Below the pieces are notes generated by a model, which was given only the letters and a program-made list of their open reading frames with translations, made no database searches and had not been told where the DNA came from. The position numbers and the translations under genes were made by a program. A stretch of DNA of 64,000 nucleotides from NCBI RefSeq assembly GCF_011762485.1, contig NZ_JAAKGI010000046.1, positions 62,686-126,685 on the forward strand. Reading direction: 5' to 3'. Source of the stretch: Yeosuana marina. GTDB taxonomy: Bacteria > Bacteroidota > Bacteroidia > Flavobacteriales > Flavobacteriaceae. Shown here in pieces: positions 1 through 9,193 of this stretch (its first letter is position 1; the number at the start of each line of letters is the position of its first letter).

Positions 1-217
1 TACAGGTGCTGTTGTAACGGGTCCAATTCCATTGCCAACTCACAAGAAAATTTTTACTGTATTACGTTCTCCACACGTTAATAAAAAGTCTAGAGAACAA
101 TTTCAATTAAGTTCTTACAAGAGATTACTTGATATTTATAGCTCTTCATCAAAAACGATTGATGCGTTGATGAAGCTTGAATTACCAAGTGGTGTTGAAG
201 TAGAGATTAAAGTATAA
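1..217 (+). CDS. rpsJ: 30S ribosomal protein S10 (3' part)
   Basis: Only the last 71 residues are in the window; the reading frame is open from base 2. S10 (NusE) is a small-subunit head protein and also a partner of NusB in transcription antitermination. Motifs typical of the S10 C-terminal half are visible: [26 protein letters not shown] near the middle, split here as PIPLPTHKK and [11 protein letters not shown], and the end [12 protein letters not shown]. The family is usually about 101 residues, so roughly 30 are missing upstream. In Bacteroidota rpsJ follows fusA and precedes rplC, which fits. A structured spacer and a terminator-like hairpin separate it from rplC. Confidence 0.97.
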   Translation, partial: TGAVVTGPIPLPTHKKIFTVLRSPHVNKKSREQFQLSSYKRLLDIYSSSSKTIDALMKLELPSGVEVEIKV

Positions 218-224
218 TTTGTTA

Positions 225-274
225 TTCCTGCGAAGTCGGGAATCTCACATGTCCCACCGATGTGGTCGCGGGAA
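225..274 (+). promoter_or_regulatory. structured leader between rpsJ and rplC
   Basis: Bases 225-233 (TTCCTGCGA) can pair with 266-274 (TCGCGGGAA), eight Watson-Crick pairs and one G-U. Inside this, 246-250 (CACAT) pairs with 260-264 (ATGTG). The fold lies just upstream of a terminator hairpin and of rplC, so it could be a ribosomal-protein autoregulatory leader. The left arm also resembles the short dispersed repeats that are common in Flavobacteria (TTCCTGCGAAG...), so a degraded repeat is the main alternative. Confidence 0.45.
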
Positions 275-289
275 AAACGGTAAAAATAC

Positions 290-326
290 ATTCAGGGTTG
301 AAAGTATTTTGACCCTGAATTTTTTT
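290..326 (+). terminator. intrinsic terminator or attenuator before rplC
   Basis: Bases 290-298 (ATTCAGGGT) pair perfectly with 312-320 (ACCCTGAAT), giving a 9-bp stem with a 13-base loop, followed directly by a run of seven to eight T (319-326). This is a textbook Rho-independent terminator. I see no TAnnTTTG promoter between it and the rplC start at 359, so conditional read-through (attenuation) is as plausible as simple termination of the str operon. Confidence 0.75.
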
Positions 327-358
327 AAATAAATAAGTAATAAATTAAATAAATAATT

Positions 359-976
359 ATGTCTGGGTTAATTGGAAAAAAAATCGGTATGACCAGCATC
401 TTTGATGACAACGGAAAGAACATTCCTTGTACAGTAATCGAAGCTGGACCATGTATCGTTACCCAAGTCAGAACTGAAGAAGTTGACGGCTACAAAGCTG
501 TTCAATTAGGTTTCGATGACGCGACAGAAAAAAGTGCTACTAAAGCTGATCAAGGTCACGCTAAAAAAGCAGGAACTTCTGTAAAACGCAAAATCGTAGA
601 ATTCAAAGGTTTTGAGGAGGAGTACAAATTAGGTGATGCTATCACTGTTGAGCACTTTATAGAAGGTGAATTTGTTGATATCTCTGGGATATCAAAAGGA
701 AAAGGTTTTCAGGGCGTTGTTAAGCGTCATGGTTTCGGTGGTGTAGGTCAAGCTACTCACGGTCAACATAACCGTTTAAGAGCACCGGGATCTATTGGAG
801 CTGCTTCATATCCTGCAAGAGTTTTCAAAGGAATGAAAATGGCCGGAAGAATGGGTGGTGATAAAGTTAAAGTTGAAAATTTAAGAGTTTTAAAAGTAGT
901 TGCTGAAAAGAACTTACTGGTTGTAAAAGGGTGTGTACCTGGACACAAAAATTCTTATGTAATTATTAGAAAATAA
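359..976 (+). CDS. rplC: 50S ribosomal protein L3
   Basis: 205 residues, normal for bacterial L3, which binds 23S rRNA early in assembly and reaches towards the peptidyl-transferase centre. The start [15 protein letters not shown] and the central [15 protein letters not shown] and [17 protein letters not shown] stretches are diagnostic. In E. coli the glutamine of SIGQ in this loop is methylated by PrmB; here the position is alanine, so that modification is not expected. The gene is first after the spacer hairpins and overlaps rplD by one base (TAATG), so translational coupling is likely. Confidence 0.98.
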   Translation: MSGLIGKKIGMTSIFDDNGKNIPCTVIEAGPCIVTQVRTEEVDGYKAVQLGFDDATEKSATKADQGHAKKAGTSVKRKIVEFKGFEEEYKLGDAITVEHFIEGEFVDISGISKGKGFQGVVKRHGFGGVGQATHGQHNRLRAPGSIGAASYPARVFKGMKMAGRMGGDKVKVENLRVLKVVAEKNLLVVKGCVPGHKNSYVIIRK

Positions 977-1605
977 TGAAAGTAGCAGTTTTAGATATAA
1001 ACGGAAAAGACACAGGTAGAAAGGCAGACCTTTCTAATGATGTGTTTGCTATTGAGCCTAATAATCACGCAGTATATTTGGATGTTAAACAATATTTAGC
1101 AAACCAAAGGCAAGGAACTCACAAATCTAAGGAAAGAGCTGAGATTTCTGGTAGTACACGTAAGATTAAAAAGCAAAAAGGAACTGGTACTGCAAGAGCA
1201 GGTAGTATTAAGTCTGGTGTATTTAAAGGTGGTGGTCGTATGTTCGGTCCAAGACCTAGAAATTACAGTTTCAAACTTAATAAAAGTTTAAAGCGTTTAG
1301 CACGTAAATCAGCGCTAAGTATTAAAGCCGGAGAAAAGTCAATTGTAGTTATGGAAGACTTCAATTTTGATGCTCCAAAAACCAAAAATTTTACTGCGGT
1401 TTTAAAGGCATTAAGCTTAGAAAACAAAAAATCTCTCTTTGTGTTGGGAGCGTCAAATAATAATGTATATTTGTCGTCACGCAATTTAAAAGGGTCTGAA
1501 GTTATAACTAATTCAGAATTAAGCACTTATAAGATTTTAAATGCAAATCAAATTGTGCTTTTAGAGAGCTCTTTAGAAGGAATTGAATCGAATTTAAGTA
1601 AATAA
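976..1605 (+). CDS. rplD: 50S ribosomal protein L4
   Basis: 209 residues. L4 lines the peptide exit tunnel and in some bacteria represses its own operon. The extended internal loop is recognisable ([16 protein letters not shown] followed by [13 protein letters not shown]), and the N-terminal [13 protein letters not shown] start is typical. The ATG overlaps the rplC stop by one base. The hairpin upstream of rplC is where L4-type feedback would act if it exists here; that link is inference. It lies between rplC and rplW in the conserved S10 order. Confidence 0.98.
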   Translation: MKVAVLDINGKDTGRKADLSNDVFAIEPNNHAVYLDVKQYLANQRQGTHKSKERAEISGSTRKIKKQKGTGTARAGSIKSGVFKGGGRMFGPRPRNYSFKLNKSLKRLARKSALSIKAGEKSIVVMEDFNFDAPKTKNFTAVLKALSLENKKSLFVLGASNNNVYLSSRNLKGSEVITNSELSTYKILNANQIVLLESSLEGIESNLSK

Positions 1606-1612
1606 GAAACAA

Positions 1613-1903
1613 ATGAATATCTTAATTAAACCGATAATCACAGAAAAAGCAACTGCAAGTAGTGAGTTAAGAAACTGCTATACATTTGCTGTGAATACAA
1701 AGGCGAACAAGGTGGAAATTAAAAAAGCGGTTGAAGCTGCTTATGGTGTTTCTGTTGAAAAAGTTCGTACTATAAATGTCCGTCCAGATAGAAGAACCCG
1801 TTATACAAAAACAGGTATTCAACATGGTAAAACAAATGCTGTTAAAAAAGCAATTGTACAACTGGCGGAAGGTGAAATGATTGATTTATACAGTAACATG
1901 TAA
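1613..1903 (+). CDS. rplW: 50S ribosomal protein L23
   Basis: 96 residues, the usual length. L23 sits at the tunnel exit and is the docking site for trigger factor and SRP. Visible signatures are the N-terminal LIKPIITEKAT and the conserved VNTKANKVEIKKAVE and RTINVRPDRRTRYTKTG segments. It follows rplD by 7 bases and precedes rplB by 10, so it belongs to the same transcript. Nothing unusual was seen. Confidence 0.97.
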   Translation: MNILIKPIITEKATASSELRNCYTFAVNTKANKVEIKKAVEAAYGVSVEKVRTINVRPDRRTRYTKTGIQHGKTNAVKKAIVQLAEGEMIDLYSNM

Positions 1904-1913
1904 TTAGACAAAA

Positions 1914-2738
1914 ATGTCAGTAAGAAAATTAAAACCAATCACACCAGGACAGCGATTTAGAGTAGTAAATGGATTTGACGCCATAACTACTGATAAGCCG
2001 GAGAAAAGTTTATTAGCTCCGAATAAAAAGTCTGGTGGTAGAAACAGTCAAGGAAAAATGACCATGCGCTATTTAGGTGGAGGTCATAAAAGAAAGTATC
2101 GTATTATCGATTTTAAACGTAACAAAGCTGGAATTCCAGCAGAAGTTAAGTCTATTGAATATGATCCAAACAGAACTGCTTTTATAGCCTTATTGAATTA
2201 TCAAGATGGCGAAAAAAGGTACATAATTGCGCAAAATGGTTTAAAAGTTGGGCAAACTGTTGTATCTGGAGAGAATGTTGCTCCAGAAATAGGAAATGCC
2301 ATGCCATTAAGTCAAATTCCTCTAGGAACTATAATTTCTTGTGTAGAGTTAAGACCAGGACAAGGAGCTGTTATGGCTCGTAGTGCAGGGGCTTTTGCTC
2401 AGTTAATGGCAAGAGATGGAAAATTTGCATCAATTAAATTACCATCTGGTGAAACTCGATTGATATTAGCAAATTGTTTAGCAACCGTTGGAGTGGTATC
2501 AAATTCAGATCATCAATTGTTAGTATCTGGTAAAGCAGGTAGAACAAGATGGTTAGGAAGACGACCACGTACTAGACCAGTAGTTATGAATCCAGTCGAT
2601 CATCCAATGGGTGGTGGTGAAGGTAAATCTTCAGGAGGACATCCACGTTCTAGAAACGGAATCCCAGCTAAAGGATACAGAACCCGTTCTAAAAAGAATG
2701 CAAGTAATAAATATATTGTAGAACGTAGAAAGAAATAA
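1914..2738 (+). CDS. rplB: 50S ribosomal protein L2
   Basis: 274 residues, full length. L2 is needed for subunit joining and supports the peptidyl-transferase centre. Signatures are [20 protein letters not shown] in the N-terminal RNA-binding domain and [19 protein letters not shown] near the C-terminus, which contains the conserved histidine/glycine loop facing the 23S core. The [15 protein letters not shown] start fits the family. It is followed after 3 bases by rpsS. Confidence 0.98.
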   Translation: MSVRKLKPITPGQRFRVVNGFDAITTDKPEKSLLAPNKKSGGRNSQGKMTMRYLGGGHKRKYRIIDFKRNKAGIPAEVKSIEYDPNRTAFIALLNYQDGEKRYIIAQNGLKVGQTVVSGENVAPEIGNAMPLSQIPLGTIISCVELRPGQGAVMARSAGAFAQLMARDGKFASIKLPSGETRLILANCLATVGVVSNSDHQLLVSGKAGRTRWLGRRPRTRPVVMNPVDHPMGGGEGKSSGGHPRSRNGIPAKGYRTRSKKNASNKYIVERRKK

Positions 2739-2741
2739 GAC

Positions 2742-3020
2742 ATGGCAAGATCATTAAAAAAAGGACCTTACGTTCATTATAAATTAGAGAAAAAAGTAGC
2801 TGTAAATGTTGAAGCTAACAAAAAAACAGTAATCAAAACTTGGTCAAGAGCCAGTATGATTACTCCAGATTTTGTTGGTCAAACAATAGCAGTTCACAAT
2901 GGCCGTCAATTTGTACCAGTGTATGTAACAGAAAACATGGTAGGTCATAAATTAGGAGAATTTTCACCAACAAGATCATTTAGAGGTCACGCAGGTGCAA
3001 AAAATAAAGGTAAAAAATAG
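2742..3020 (+). CDS. rpsS: 30S ribosomal protein S19
   Basis: 92 residues. S19 forms a heterodimer with S13 in the 30S head and contacts tRNA and the A-site finger bridge. The [19 protein letters not shown] start, the [20 protein letters not shown] centre and [13 protein letters not shown] near the end are diagnostic. The gene is packed between rplB (3-base gap) and rplV (6-base gap), consistent with operon transcription. No anomalies were seen. Confidence 0.98.
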   Translation: MARSLKKGPYVHYKLEKKVAVNVEANKKTVIKTWSRASMITPDFVGQTIAVHNGRQFVPVYVTENMVGHKLGEFSPTRSFRGHAGAKNKGKK

Positions 3021-3026
3021 TAAGCA

Positions 3027-3434
3027 ATGGGAAGTCGTAAAAAACAAATGGCGGACGCTATTAAGGAAGGGAAAAAGCAAATTGCTTTTGCTAAACTTAA
3101 CAATTGTCCTACATCACCAAGAAAAATGCGTTTAGTAGCTGATTTAGTAAGAGGCGAACGCGTAGAGAAAGCGCTTAGTATTTTGAAATTTAGTCAAAAA
3201 GAAGCTTCATCTAAATTAGAAAAATTGTTGTTATCAGCAATTGCTAACTGGCAATCTAAAAATGAAGAGGCAAATATTGAAGAAGCCGAATTAATAGTAC
3301 AAGAGATTAGAGTTGATGGTGGCGCAATGTTAAAAAGATTACGCCCAGCACCTCAAGGTCGCGCACACAGAATTAGAAAACGTTCTAACCACGTAACAAT
3401 TGTAGTTGGAGCTAACAATAACACACAAAGCTAA
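3027..3434 (+). CDS. rplV: 50S ribosomal protein L22
   Basis: 135 residues. The body matches L22: [19 protein letters not shown], then the long beta-hairpin that lines the exit tunnel, around [21 protein letters not shown], and the end [14 protein letters not shown]. An N-terminal lysine-rich extension of about 20 residues precedes the core, as is common in Bacteroidota. In other bacteria changes in the hairpin loop affect macrolide sensitivity; nothing here looks deleted. Confidence 0.97.
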   Translation: MGSRKKQMADAIKEGKKQIAFAKLNNCPTSPRKMRLVADLVRGERVEKALSILKFSQKEASSKLEKLLLSAIANWQSKNEEANIEEAELIVQEIRVDGGAMLKRLRPAPQGRAHRIRKRSNHVTIVVGANNNTQS

Positions 3435-3443
3435 GATAGAAGT

Positions 3444-4166
3444 ATGGGACAAAAAACAAATCCAATCGGAAATCGCTTAGGAATTATCAGAGGATGGGAA
3501 TCTAACTGGTACGGAGGTAATGACTATGGAGATAAGCTTGCCGAAGACGATAAAATTAGAAAATACGTACATGTACGTTTATCTAAAGCTAGTGTAAGTA
3601 GAGTAATTATTGAGAGAACTTTAAAGCTTGTAACCGTTACTATCACAACGGCTCGTCCAGGTATCATTATTGGTAAAGGCGGTCAAGAGGTAGACAAGTT
3701 AAAAGAAGAGCTTAAGAAAATTACTGGTAAAGAAGTTCAGATTAATATTTTTGAAATTAAAAGACCTGAACTTGATGCATTTTTAGTAGGATCAAGTATT
3801 GCTCGTCAAATAGAAAATAGAATTTCTTACAGACGTGCGATAAAAATGGCTATTGCTGCTACAATGCGTATGAATGCTGAAGGAATTAAAATCCAAATTA
3901 GTGGTCGTTTAAATGGAGCTGAAATGGCGCGTAGCGAACACTATAAAGAAGGACGTATTCCTTTATCAACTTTTAGAGCCGATATTGATTATGCTTTAGT
4001 TGAGGCACATACTACTTATGGTAGATTAGGTGTTAAAGTATGGATCATGAAGGGTGAAGTATATGGTAAAAGAGAACTTTCTCCTCTTGTTGGATTGTCC
4101 AAAAAGCAAGGAAAAGGTGGAGCCGGAGGACGTGGTGGAAATTCAAAACCTCGTCGTAGAAAGTAA
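3444..4166 (+). CDS. rpsC: 30S ribosomal protein S3
   Basis: 240 residues. S3 is part of the mRNA entry channel and its helicase activity. The N-terminal KH type II domain shows the [17 protein letters not shown] loop (GxxG). The C-terminal domain shows [21 protein letters not shown] and [16 protein letters not shown]. The basic glycine-rich tail is typical. It lies 9 bases after rplV and 21 bases before rplP. Confidence 0.98.
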   Translation: MGQKTNPIGNRLGIIRGWESNWYGGNDYGDKLAEDDKIRKYVHVRLSKASVSRVIIERTLKLVTVTITTARPGIIIGKGGQEVDKLKEELKKITGKEVQINIFEIKRPELDAFLVGSSIARQIENRISYRRAIKMAIAATMRMNAEGIKIQISGRLNGAEMARSEHYKEGRIPLSTFRADIDYALVEAHTTYGRLGVKVWIMKGEVYGKRELSPLVGLSKKQGKGGAGGRGGNSKPRRRK

Positions 4167-4187
4167 TTTTTTATAAAGTAAAGAAAA

Positions 4188-4607
4188 ATGTTACAGCCTA
4201 AAAGAACAAAATTTCGTAAACAGCAAAAAGGACGTATGAAAGGTCTTTCTCAAAGAGGACACCAACTTTCAAACGGAACTTTTGGAATAAAATCATTAGA
4301 CTCAGATTTTTTAACATCGCGTCAAATTGAAGCAGCTCGTATTGCCGCTACACGTTATATGAAAAGAGAAGGGCAACTTTGGATTAAAATATTTCCAGAT
4401 AAGCCTATCACAAAGAAACCTCTTGAAGTACGTATGGGTAAAGGTAAAGGTGCCGTTGAATATTGGGTAGCAGTTGTTAAACCAGGAAGAATACTTTTTG
4501 AAGTAGGAGGAGTGCCGTTAGATATTGCTAAAGAAGCTTTACGTTTAGCCGCTCAAAAATTACCTGTAAAAACTAAGTTTATAATCGCTAGAGATTACGA
4601 AGCATAA
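4188..4607 (+). CDS. rplP: 50S ribosomal protein L16
   Basis: 139 residues, normal. L16 stabilises A-site tRNA and 23S helices. The start [19 protein letters not shown] and the [19 protein letters not shown] segment are diagnostic. In E. coli Arg81 of L16 is hydroxylated by RoxA/YcfD; the corresponding EVRMGKGKG arginine is present. It is followed by rpmC after 13 bases. Confidence 0.98.
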   Translation: MLQPKRTKFRKQQKGRMKGLSQRGHQLSNGTFGIKSLDSDFLTSRQIEAARIAATRYMKREGQLWIKIFPDKPITKKPLEVRMGKGKGAVEYWVAVVKPGRILFEVGGVPLDIAKEALRLAAQKLPVKTKFIIARDYEA

Positions 4608-4620
4608 TTTATTTGATATT

Positions 4621-4812
4621 ATGAAACAATCAGAAATTAAAGAATTATCTGTAGCTGAGTTGCAAGAGAAACTTAGTGAAACCAAAAAGAGTTATTCAGA
4701 CCTAAAATTAGCTCATGCAATATCTCCTTTAGAAAATCCAATTCAGTTACGTTCAATAAGACGAACTGTAGCTAGAATTGCAACAGAATTAACTAAAAGA
4801 GAATTACAATAA
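4621..4812 (+). CDS. rpmC: 50S ribosomal protein L29
   Basis: 63 residues, the usual size. L29 is a two-helix protein beside L23 at the tunnel exit. Recognisable elements are KELSVAELQEKLSETKKSYSDLKLAHA, seen here as ELSVAELQEKL and DLKLAHA, and RSIRRTVARIATELTKRE at the end. Position between rplP and rpsQ is the universal order. Nothing unusual was seen. Confidence 0.97.
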   Translation: MKQSEIKELSVAELQEKLSETKKSYSDLKLAHAISPLENPIQLRSIRRTVARIATELTKRELQ

Positions 4813-4824
4813 TTCTGCTATAAG

Positions 4825-5082
4825 ATGGAAACAAGAAATTTAAGAAAAGAACGTATAGGAGTTGTTACCAGTAACAAAATGCAAAAATCAATTGTAGTTG
4901 CTGAGGTTAAAAAAGTAAAACATCCTATGTATGGAAAATTCGTGTTAAAAACGAAAAAATACGTTGCACACGATGAAACAAACGATTGTAACATTGGTGA
5001 TACTGTAAAGATCATGGAAACAAGACCTTTAAGTAAATCTAAATGTTGGAGATTAGTTGAAATAATAGAAAGAGCTAAGTAA
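4825..5082 (+). CDS. rpsQ: 30S ribosomal protein S17
   Basis: 85 residues. S17 is a primary 16S rRNA-binding OB-fold protein. The characteristic [16 protein letters not shown] strand, the [20 protein letters not shown] loop and the [17 protein letters not shown] segment are all present. The gene starts 12 bases after rpmC and ends 2 bases before rplN, indicating tight coupling. No irregularities were seen. Confidence 0.98.
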   Translation: METRNLRKERIGVVTSNKMQKSIVVAEVKKVKHPMYGKFVLKTKKYVAHDETNDCNIGDTVKIMETRPLSKSKCWRLVEIIERAK

Positions 5083-5084
5083 TT

Positions 5085-5453
5085 ATGGTACAACAAGAAT
5101 CAAGACTTAAGGTAGCAGATAACACTGGAGCAAAAGAAGTATTAACAATACGTGTTCTAGGTGGTACTAAAAGAAGATACGCTTCTGTAGGAGACAAAAT
5201 AGTAGTTTCTGTAAAAGACGCAACACCTAATGGAAACATTAAAAAAGGTGCTGTTTCTACAGCAGTAGTTGTACGTACTTTAAAAGAAGTAAGAAGACCA
5301 GACGGATCTTATATAAGATTTGACGACAATGCTTGTGTACTTTTAAATCCGCAAGGAGAAATGAGAGGAACACGTGTATTTGGTCCTGTTGCTAGAGAAC
5401 TTCGTGATAAACAATTCATGAAAATTGTATCATTAGCACCAGAAGTGCTTTAA
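5085..5453 (+). CDS. rplN: 50S ribosomal protein L14
   Basis: 122 residues, exactly the typical length. L14 forms an intersubunit bridge and is the binding site of the silencing factor RsfS. Signatures are [18 protein letters not shown], the internal [19 protein letters not shown] and [20 protein letters not shown] near the end. Its TAA overlaps the first possible ATG of rplX (TAATG). Confidence 0.98.
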   Translation: MVQQESRLKVADNTGAKEVLTIRVLGGTKRRYASVGDKIVVSVKDATPNGNIKKGAVSTAVVVRTLKEVRRPDGSYIRFDDNACVLLNPQGEMRGTRVFGPVARELRDKQFMKIVSLAPEVL

Positions 5454-5464
5454 TGACTAATAAG

Positions 5465-5776
5465 ATGACAAAGTTTAAAATAAAATCAGGAGATACCGTA
5501 AAAGTAATTGCTGGAGACCATAAAGGATCTGAAGGTAAAGTGCAAAAGGTATTATTAGATAAAAACAAAGCCATTGTTGAAGGTGTAAATGTTGTAAAAA
5601 AACATACAAAGCCAAGTGCTCAAAACCCTCAAGGTGGTATTGTAGAGAAAGAAGCTCCTATTCATGTTTCTAACTTATCGTTGTTAACCGCGAAAGGTGA
5701 GACAACTAGAGTTGGATACAGAATGGAAGGCGATAAGAAAGTAAGATTTTCAACAAAATCAAATGAAGTAATATAG
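5465..5776 (+). CDS. rplX: 50S ribosomal protein L24
   Basis: 103 residues from ATG 5465. An alternative ATG at 5453 overlaps the rplN stop and would add MTNK. The later start is preferred because L24 proteins usually begin two to four residues before the [20 protein letters not shown] motif, but the overlapping start could be used through coupling. L24 is an assembly-initiator protein of the large subunit. The [19 protein letters not shown] segment is also typical. Confidence 0.95.
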   Translation: MTKFKIKSGDTVKVIAGDHKGSEGKVQKVLLDKNKAIVEGVNVVKKHTKPSAQNPQGGIVEKEAPIHVSNLSLLTAKGETTRVGYRMEGDKKVRFSTKSNEVI

Positions 5777-5778
5777 TT

Positions 5779-6330
5779 ATGGCATATTCACCTAGACTTA
5801 AAGAAGAGTATAAAAGCAAAGTAATTGCATCTCTTACAGACGAATTTGGTTATAGTAATGTAATGCAAGTACCAAAACTTAAAAAGATAGTAGTATCTAA
5901 GGGTGTTGGTGCAGCTGTTGCAGATAAAAAGTTAATTGACTATGCTGTAGAAGAGTTAACAACTATAACTGGGCAAAAAGCTATATCAACAATATCTAAA
6001 AAGGATGTTGCATCATTTAAACTTCGTAAAGGGATGCCAATTGGCGCAAAAGTAACTTTACGTGGAGATAGAATGTATGAGTTTTTAGACAGATTGGTTA
6101 CTACTGCTTTACCTCGTGTAAGAGATTTTAACGGAATAAAAGCAACAGGTTTTGATGGAAGAGGTAATTACAATTTAGGTATTACCGAACAAATTATCTT
6201 CCCAGAGATTAATATTGATAAAGTCAATAAAATCTCAGGTATGGATATTACATTTGTAACCTCTGCTGAAACAGATAAAGAAGCAAAATCATTATTAACC
6301 GAATTAGGATTACCTTTTCAAAAGAATTAA
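5779..6330 (+). CDS. rplE: 50S ribosomal protein L5
   Basis: 183 residues. L5 binds 5S rRNA and contacts P-site tRNA in the central protuberance. Signatures are [13 protein letters not shown], the [24 protein letters not shown] block and [15 protein letters not shown]. It follows rplX by 2 bases and precedes rpsN by 3. No unusual features were seen. Confidence 0.98.
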   Translation: MAYSPRLKEEYKSKVIASLTDEFGYSNVMQVPKLKKIVVSKGVGAAVADKKLIDYAVEELTTITGQKAISTISKKDVASFKLRKGMPIGAKVTLRGDRMYEFLDRLVTTALPRVRDFNGIKATGFDGRGNYNLGITEQIIFPEINIDKVNKISGMDITFVTSAETDKEAKSLLTELGLPFQKN

Positions 6331-6333
6331 GAT

Positions 6334-6603
6334 ATGGCTAAAGAATCAATGAAAGCCCGTGAGGTAAAAAGAGCTAAAACAGTAGCTAAGTATGCTGAAA
6401 AACGTAAAGCTTTAAAAGAAGCAGGCGATTATGAAGCATTACAAAAGTTGCCAAAAAACGCATCTCCTATTCGTATGCATAATAGATGTAAATTAACAGG
6501 AAGACCAAAAGGATATATCAGAACTTTTGGAATTTCTCGTGTTATGTTCAGAGAAATGGCCAATCAAGGGTTGATTCCTGGAGTAAGAAAAGCAAGTTGG
6601 TAA
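6334..6603 (+). CDS. rpsN: 30S ribosomal protein S14 (zinc-independent form)
   Basis: 89 residues, the long form of S14, which lacks the two CxxC pairs of the short zinc-ribbon form. A single cysteine remains in [45 protein letters not shown] at the start (shown here as [13 protein letters not shown]) and [18 protein letters not shown] at the end are typical. A zinc-free S14 together with the zinc-free L36 in this operon implies low zinc demand by the ribosome. A 68-base gap follows before rpsH. Confidence 0.97.
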   Translation: MAKESMKAREVKRAKTVAKYAEKRKALKEAGDYEALQKLPKNASPIRMHNRCKLTGRPKGYIRTFGISRVMFREMANQGLIPGVRKASW

Positions 6604-6627
6604 TATTATATTAATAATCAGATTTAA

Positions 6628-6649
6628 GGTTCAACATAGGTTGAAAACC
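6628..6649 (+). promoter_or_regulatory. hairpin in the rpsN-rpsH gap
   Basis: Bases 6630-6635 (TTCAAC) pair with 6640-6645 (GTTGAA) across a 4-base loop. GG 6628-6629 can pair with CC 6648-6649 after a two-A bulge. In E. coli S8 represses the spc operon by binding an mRNA hairpin that mimics its 16S site. A short bulged hairpin just ahead of rpsH is suggestive of this, but the match is not tested. Confidence 0.3.
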
Positions 6650-6671
6650 AAAGTCGCAAAATCAATGCATT

Positions 6672-7070
6672 ATGTACACAGATCCAATAGCGGATTATTT
6701 GACAAGAATTAGAAACGCAGTGCGTGCCAACCATAGAGTGGTTGAGATACCTGCATCTAATTTAAAAAAGGACATCACTAAAATATTATTCGAACAAGGA
6801 TATATTTTAAGTTACAAGTTTGATGATTCCACAGTACAAGGAACTATTAAAATAGCTCTTAAGTACAATAAGGAAACAAAAGAGCCTGTAATCAAGAAGA
6901 TTCAAAGAATAAGTAAACCAGGTTTACGTAAATACGCAAGTTCAAAAGAGCTTCCTAGAATTCTTAATGGTCTTGGTATTGCCATTGTTTCTACTTCTCA
7001 TGGAGTAATGACAGGTAAACAAGCCAAAAGAGACAATGTAGGTGGAGAAGTATTGTGTTACGTTTACTAA
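6672..7070 (+). CDS. rpsH: 30S ribosomal protein S8
   Basis: 132 residues. S8 is a primary 16S central-domain binder and, in E. coli, the translational repressor of this operon. Recognised from MYTDPIADYLTRIRNAVRANH, the KPGLRKYASSKELPRILNGLG block and the near-invariant STSHGVMTGKQAKRDNVGGE towards the C-terminus. A small hairpin lies in the upstream gap. It precedes rplF by 11 bases. Confidence 0.98.
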   Translation: MYTDPIADYLTRIRNAVRANHRVVEIPASNLKKDITKILFEQGYILSYKFDDSTVQGTIKIALKYNKETKEPVIKKIQRISKPGLRKYASSKELPRILNGLGIAIVSTSHGVMTGKQAKRDNVGGEVLCYVY

Positions 7071-7081
7071 AAAGATAAGAC

Positions 7082-7624
7082 ATGTCAAGAATAGGTAATA
7101 ACCCAGTAGCAATTCCAGATGGAGTTACAGTTGATATCAAAGATGATATTGTTACAGTAAAAGGAAAATTAGGAGAACTAACTCAAAATTTTGATTCTGT
7201 AAATATTAAAGTTGAAGATGGCAATGTTTTAGTAACACGTTCTTCTGATTCAAAAGACCAAAAAGCAAAACATGGTCTTTACAGATCTTTAATGCTTAAC
7301 ATGATTGAAGGTGTATCTAAAGGATGGACTAAAGAATTAGAGTTAGTAGGAGTAGGGTATAGAGCTAGTAACCAAGGTCAGAAATTGGAATTAGCGTTAG
7401 GTTTTTCTCATAATATTGTTATGGATTTAGCTCCAGAAGTTAAAGTAGAAACAGTAACTGAGAAAGGTAAAAACCCAATCATTAAATTAACATCACACGA
7501 CAAACAACTTGTAGGACAAGTTGCAGCGAAAATCCGTGGTTTTAGAAGACCAGAACCTTACAAAGGAAAAGGAATTAAGTTTGTTGGTGAAGTATTAAGA
7601 AGAAAAGCAGGTAAATCAGCTTAA
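7082..7624 (+). CDS. rplF: 50S ribosomal protein L6
   Basis: 180 residues, two repeated alpha/beta domains. L6 lies near the factor-binding site and sarcin-ricin loop. MSRIGNNPVAIPDGVTV opens the protein, GVGYRASNQGQKLELALGFSH lies in the second domain, and RRPEPYKGKGIKFVGEVLRR is the family signature near the end. No anomalies were seen. It is followed after 10 bases by rplR. Confidence 0.98.
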   Translation: MSRIGNNPVAIPDGVTVDIKDDIVTVKGKLGELTQNFDSVNIKVEDGNVLVTRSSDSKDQKAKHGLYRSLMLNMIEGVSKGWTKELELVGVGYRASNQGQKLELALGFSHNIVMDLAPEVKVETVTEKGKNPIIKLTSHDKQLVGQVAAKIRGFRRPEPYKGKGIKFVGEVLRRKAGKSA

Positions 7625-7634
7625 TAAGTAAGTT

Positions 7635-7991
7635 ATGGCATTAACAAAATTCGAAAGAAGAATAAGAATCAAAAACAGAATTCGTAAGATAGTTTCTGGA
7701 ACAGAAGCTAGACCAAGATTAACTGTTTTTAGAAGTAATAAAGAAATTTATGCTCAAATAGTTGATGATGTATCTGGTAAAACAATCAGTGCAGCATCTT
7801 CAAGAGATAAAGACATTAGTTCTGCAAAAGTTAACAAATCAGAAGCTGCTACGTTAGTAGGAAAAGCTATTGCTGAAAAAGCTTTAAAAGCAGGTGTAGA
7901 AACTATCTCTTTTGATAGAGGTGGATATTTATATCATGGTAGAGTAAAATCATTAGCTGAAGGAGCTAGAGAAGCAGGACTTAAATTCTAA
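7635..7991 (+). CDS. rplR: 50S ribosomal protein L18
   Basis: 118 residues. L18 binds 5S rRNA with L5 and L25 in the central protuberance. Signatures include [31 protein letters not shown] and the end [23 protein letters not shown], written here as [13 protein letters not shown]. The gene is packed 10 bases after rplF and 6 before rpsE. Nothing unusual was seen. Confidence 0.98.
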   Translation: MALTKFERRIRIKNRIRKIVSGTEARPRLTVFRSNKEIYAQIVDDVSGKTISAASSRDKDISSAKVNKSEAATLVGKAIAEKALKAGVETISFDRGGYLYHGRVKSLAEGAREAGLKF

Positions 7992-7997
7992 GAAATT

Positions 7998-8522
7998 ATG
8001 TATCGAAAATACAAAAGCGCAGAGTTAGTAAAACCAGGTGGATTAGATCTTAAAGATCGTTTAGTTGGTGTACAAAGAGTTACAAAAGTAACTAAAGGTG
8101 GTAGAGCATTCGGTTTTTCAGCAATTGTGGTAGTTGGTGATGAAGCTGGTGTTGTAGGACAAGGTTTAGGAAAATCTAAAGATGTGGCGAGTGCAATTGC
8201 AAAAGCCATTGAAGATGCAAAGAAAAATCTTGTTAGAATTCCTATATTAAAAGGGACCTTGCCACACGAGCAAAAAGGTAAATACGGTGGAGCTAGAGTA
8301 AATATTATTCCTGCTGCTCCTGGTACAGGAGTTATTGCTGGTGGAGCTGTAAGAACAGTACTTGAAGCCGTTGGGGTTCATGATGTATTGTCAAAATCTC
8401 AAGGATCTTCAAATCCTCACAATGTTGTAAAAGCTACATTTGATGCTTTATTACAATTAAGAGATGCAAGAACTATAGCTACAGATAGAGGAATTACACT
8501 TGAAAAAGTTTTTAACGCATAA
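7998..8522 (+). CDS. rpsE: 30S ribosomal protein S5
   Basis: 174 residues. S5 helps line the mRNA entry channel and affects decoding fidelity. The dsRNA-binding-like N-terminal domain ([21 protein letters not shown]) and the C-terminal domain ([21 protein letters not shown], then [15 protein letters not shown]) are clear. [20 protein letters not shown] is the N-terminal lead typical of Bacteroidota. Confidence 0.98.
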   Translation: MYRKYKSAELVKPGGLDLKDRLVGVQRVTKVTKGGRAFGFSAIVVVGDEAGVVGQGLGKSKDVASAIAKAIEDAKKNLVRIPILKGTLPHEQKGKYGGARVNIIPAAPGTGVIAGGAVRTVLEAVGVHDVLSKSQGSSNPHNVVKATFDALLQLRDARTIATDRGITLEKVFNA

Positions 8523-8533
8523 TCAAGATAGAG

Positions 8534-8716
8534 ATGGCAAAGATAAAAGTAACTAAAGTTAAAAGCGCAATCAATCGTACTCAAAGACAAAAAAGAACTT
8601 TAGAGTCTCTTGGTCTTAGAAAGATTGGTCAAGTTGTTGAGCATGAAGCTACATCAAGTATACTTGGTATGGTAAGTAAAGTAAATCACTTAGTTTCTGT
8701 TGAAGAAATTAAATAA
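8534..8716 (+). CDS. rpmD: 50S ribosomal protein L30
   Basis: 60 residues, normal for bacterial L30, a small ferredoxin-like-fold protein of the large subunit. The sequence KIKVTKVKSAINRTQRQKRTL and the RKIGQVVEHEATSSILGMVSKV segment are typical. It lies between rpsE and rplO in the conserved spc order, with spacers of 11 and 14 bases. Confidence 0.96.
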   Translation: MAKIKVTKVKSAINRTQRQKRTLESLGLRKIGQVVEHEATSSILGMVSKVNHLVSVEEIK

Positions 8717-8730
8717 CAATAAATACTGAA

Positions 8731-9183
8731 ATGGATTTAAGTAATTTAAAACCTGCAGAAGGTTCAGTTAAAAATCAAGGAAAAAGAATAGGTAGAGGAC
8801 AAGGTTCTGGTAAAGGTGGTACTGCTACACGTGGTCACAAAGGAGCTAAATCTCGTTCTGGTTATTCTAAAAAGATAGGTTTTGAAGGTGGTCAGATGCC
8901 GCTTCAAAGACGTGTTCCTAAATTTGGTTTTACTAACATTAACCGTGTGGAATATCAAGGTGTGAATTTAGATACCTTACAACAATTGGTTGATGATAAG
9001 AAAATTAAGGATACAGTTGATTTTGAAACCTTATTCTCTCTAGGATTAGTTGGGAAAAATGATTTGGTTAAAATCATGGGAAGAGGTGAATTAAAGGCTA
9101 AATTAAAAGTATCTGCTCATAAGTTTACAGCAACTGCAAAAGCTGCAATAGAAGCTGCTGGTGGTGAAGTTGTAACTTTATAA
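8731..9183 (+). CDS. rplO: 50S ribosomal protein L15
   Basis: 150 residues. L15 is a late-binding assembly protein with a long glycine-rich extension into 23S rRNA. That extension is visible as GKRIGRGQGSGKGGTATRGHKGAKSR (quoted in part: GRGQGSGKGGTATRGHKG), followed by GFEGGQMPLQRRVPKFGF. The C-terminal LKVSAHKFTATAKAAIEAAGG matches the family. secY follows after 10 bases. Confidence 0.98.
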   Translation: MDLSNLKPAEGSVKNQGKRIGRGQGSGKGGTATRGHKGAKSRSGYSKKIGFEGGQMPLQRRVPKFGFTNINRVEYQGVNLDTLQQLVDDKKIKDTVDFETLFSLGLVGKNDLVKIMGRGELKAKLKVSAHKFTATAKAAIEAAGGEVVTL

Positions 9184-9193
9184 GATATTATAT

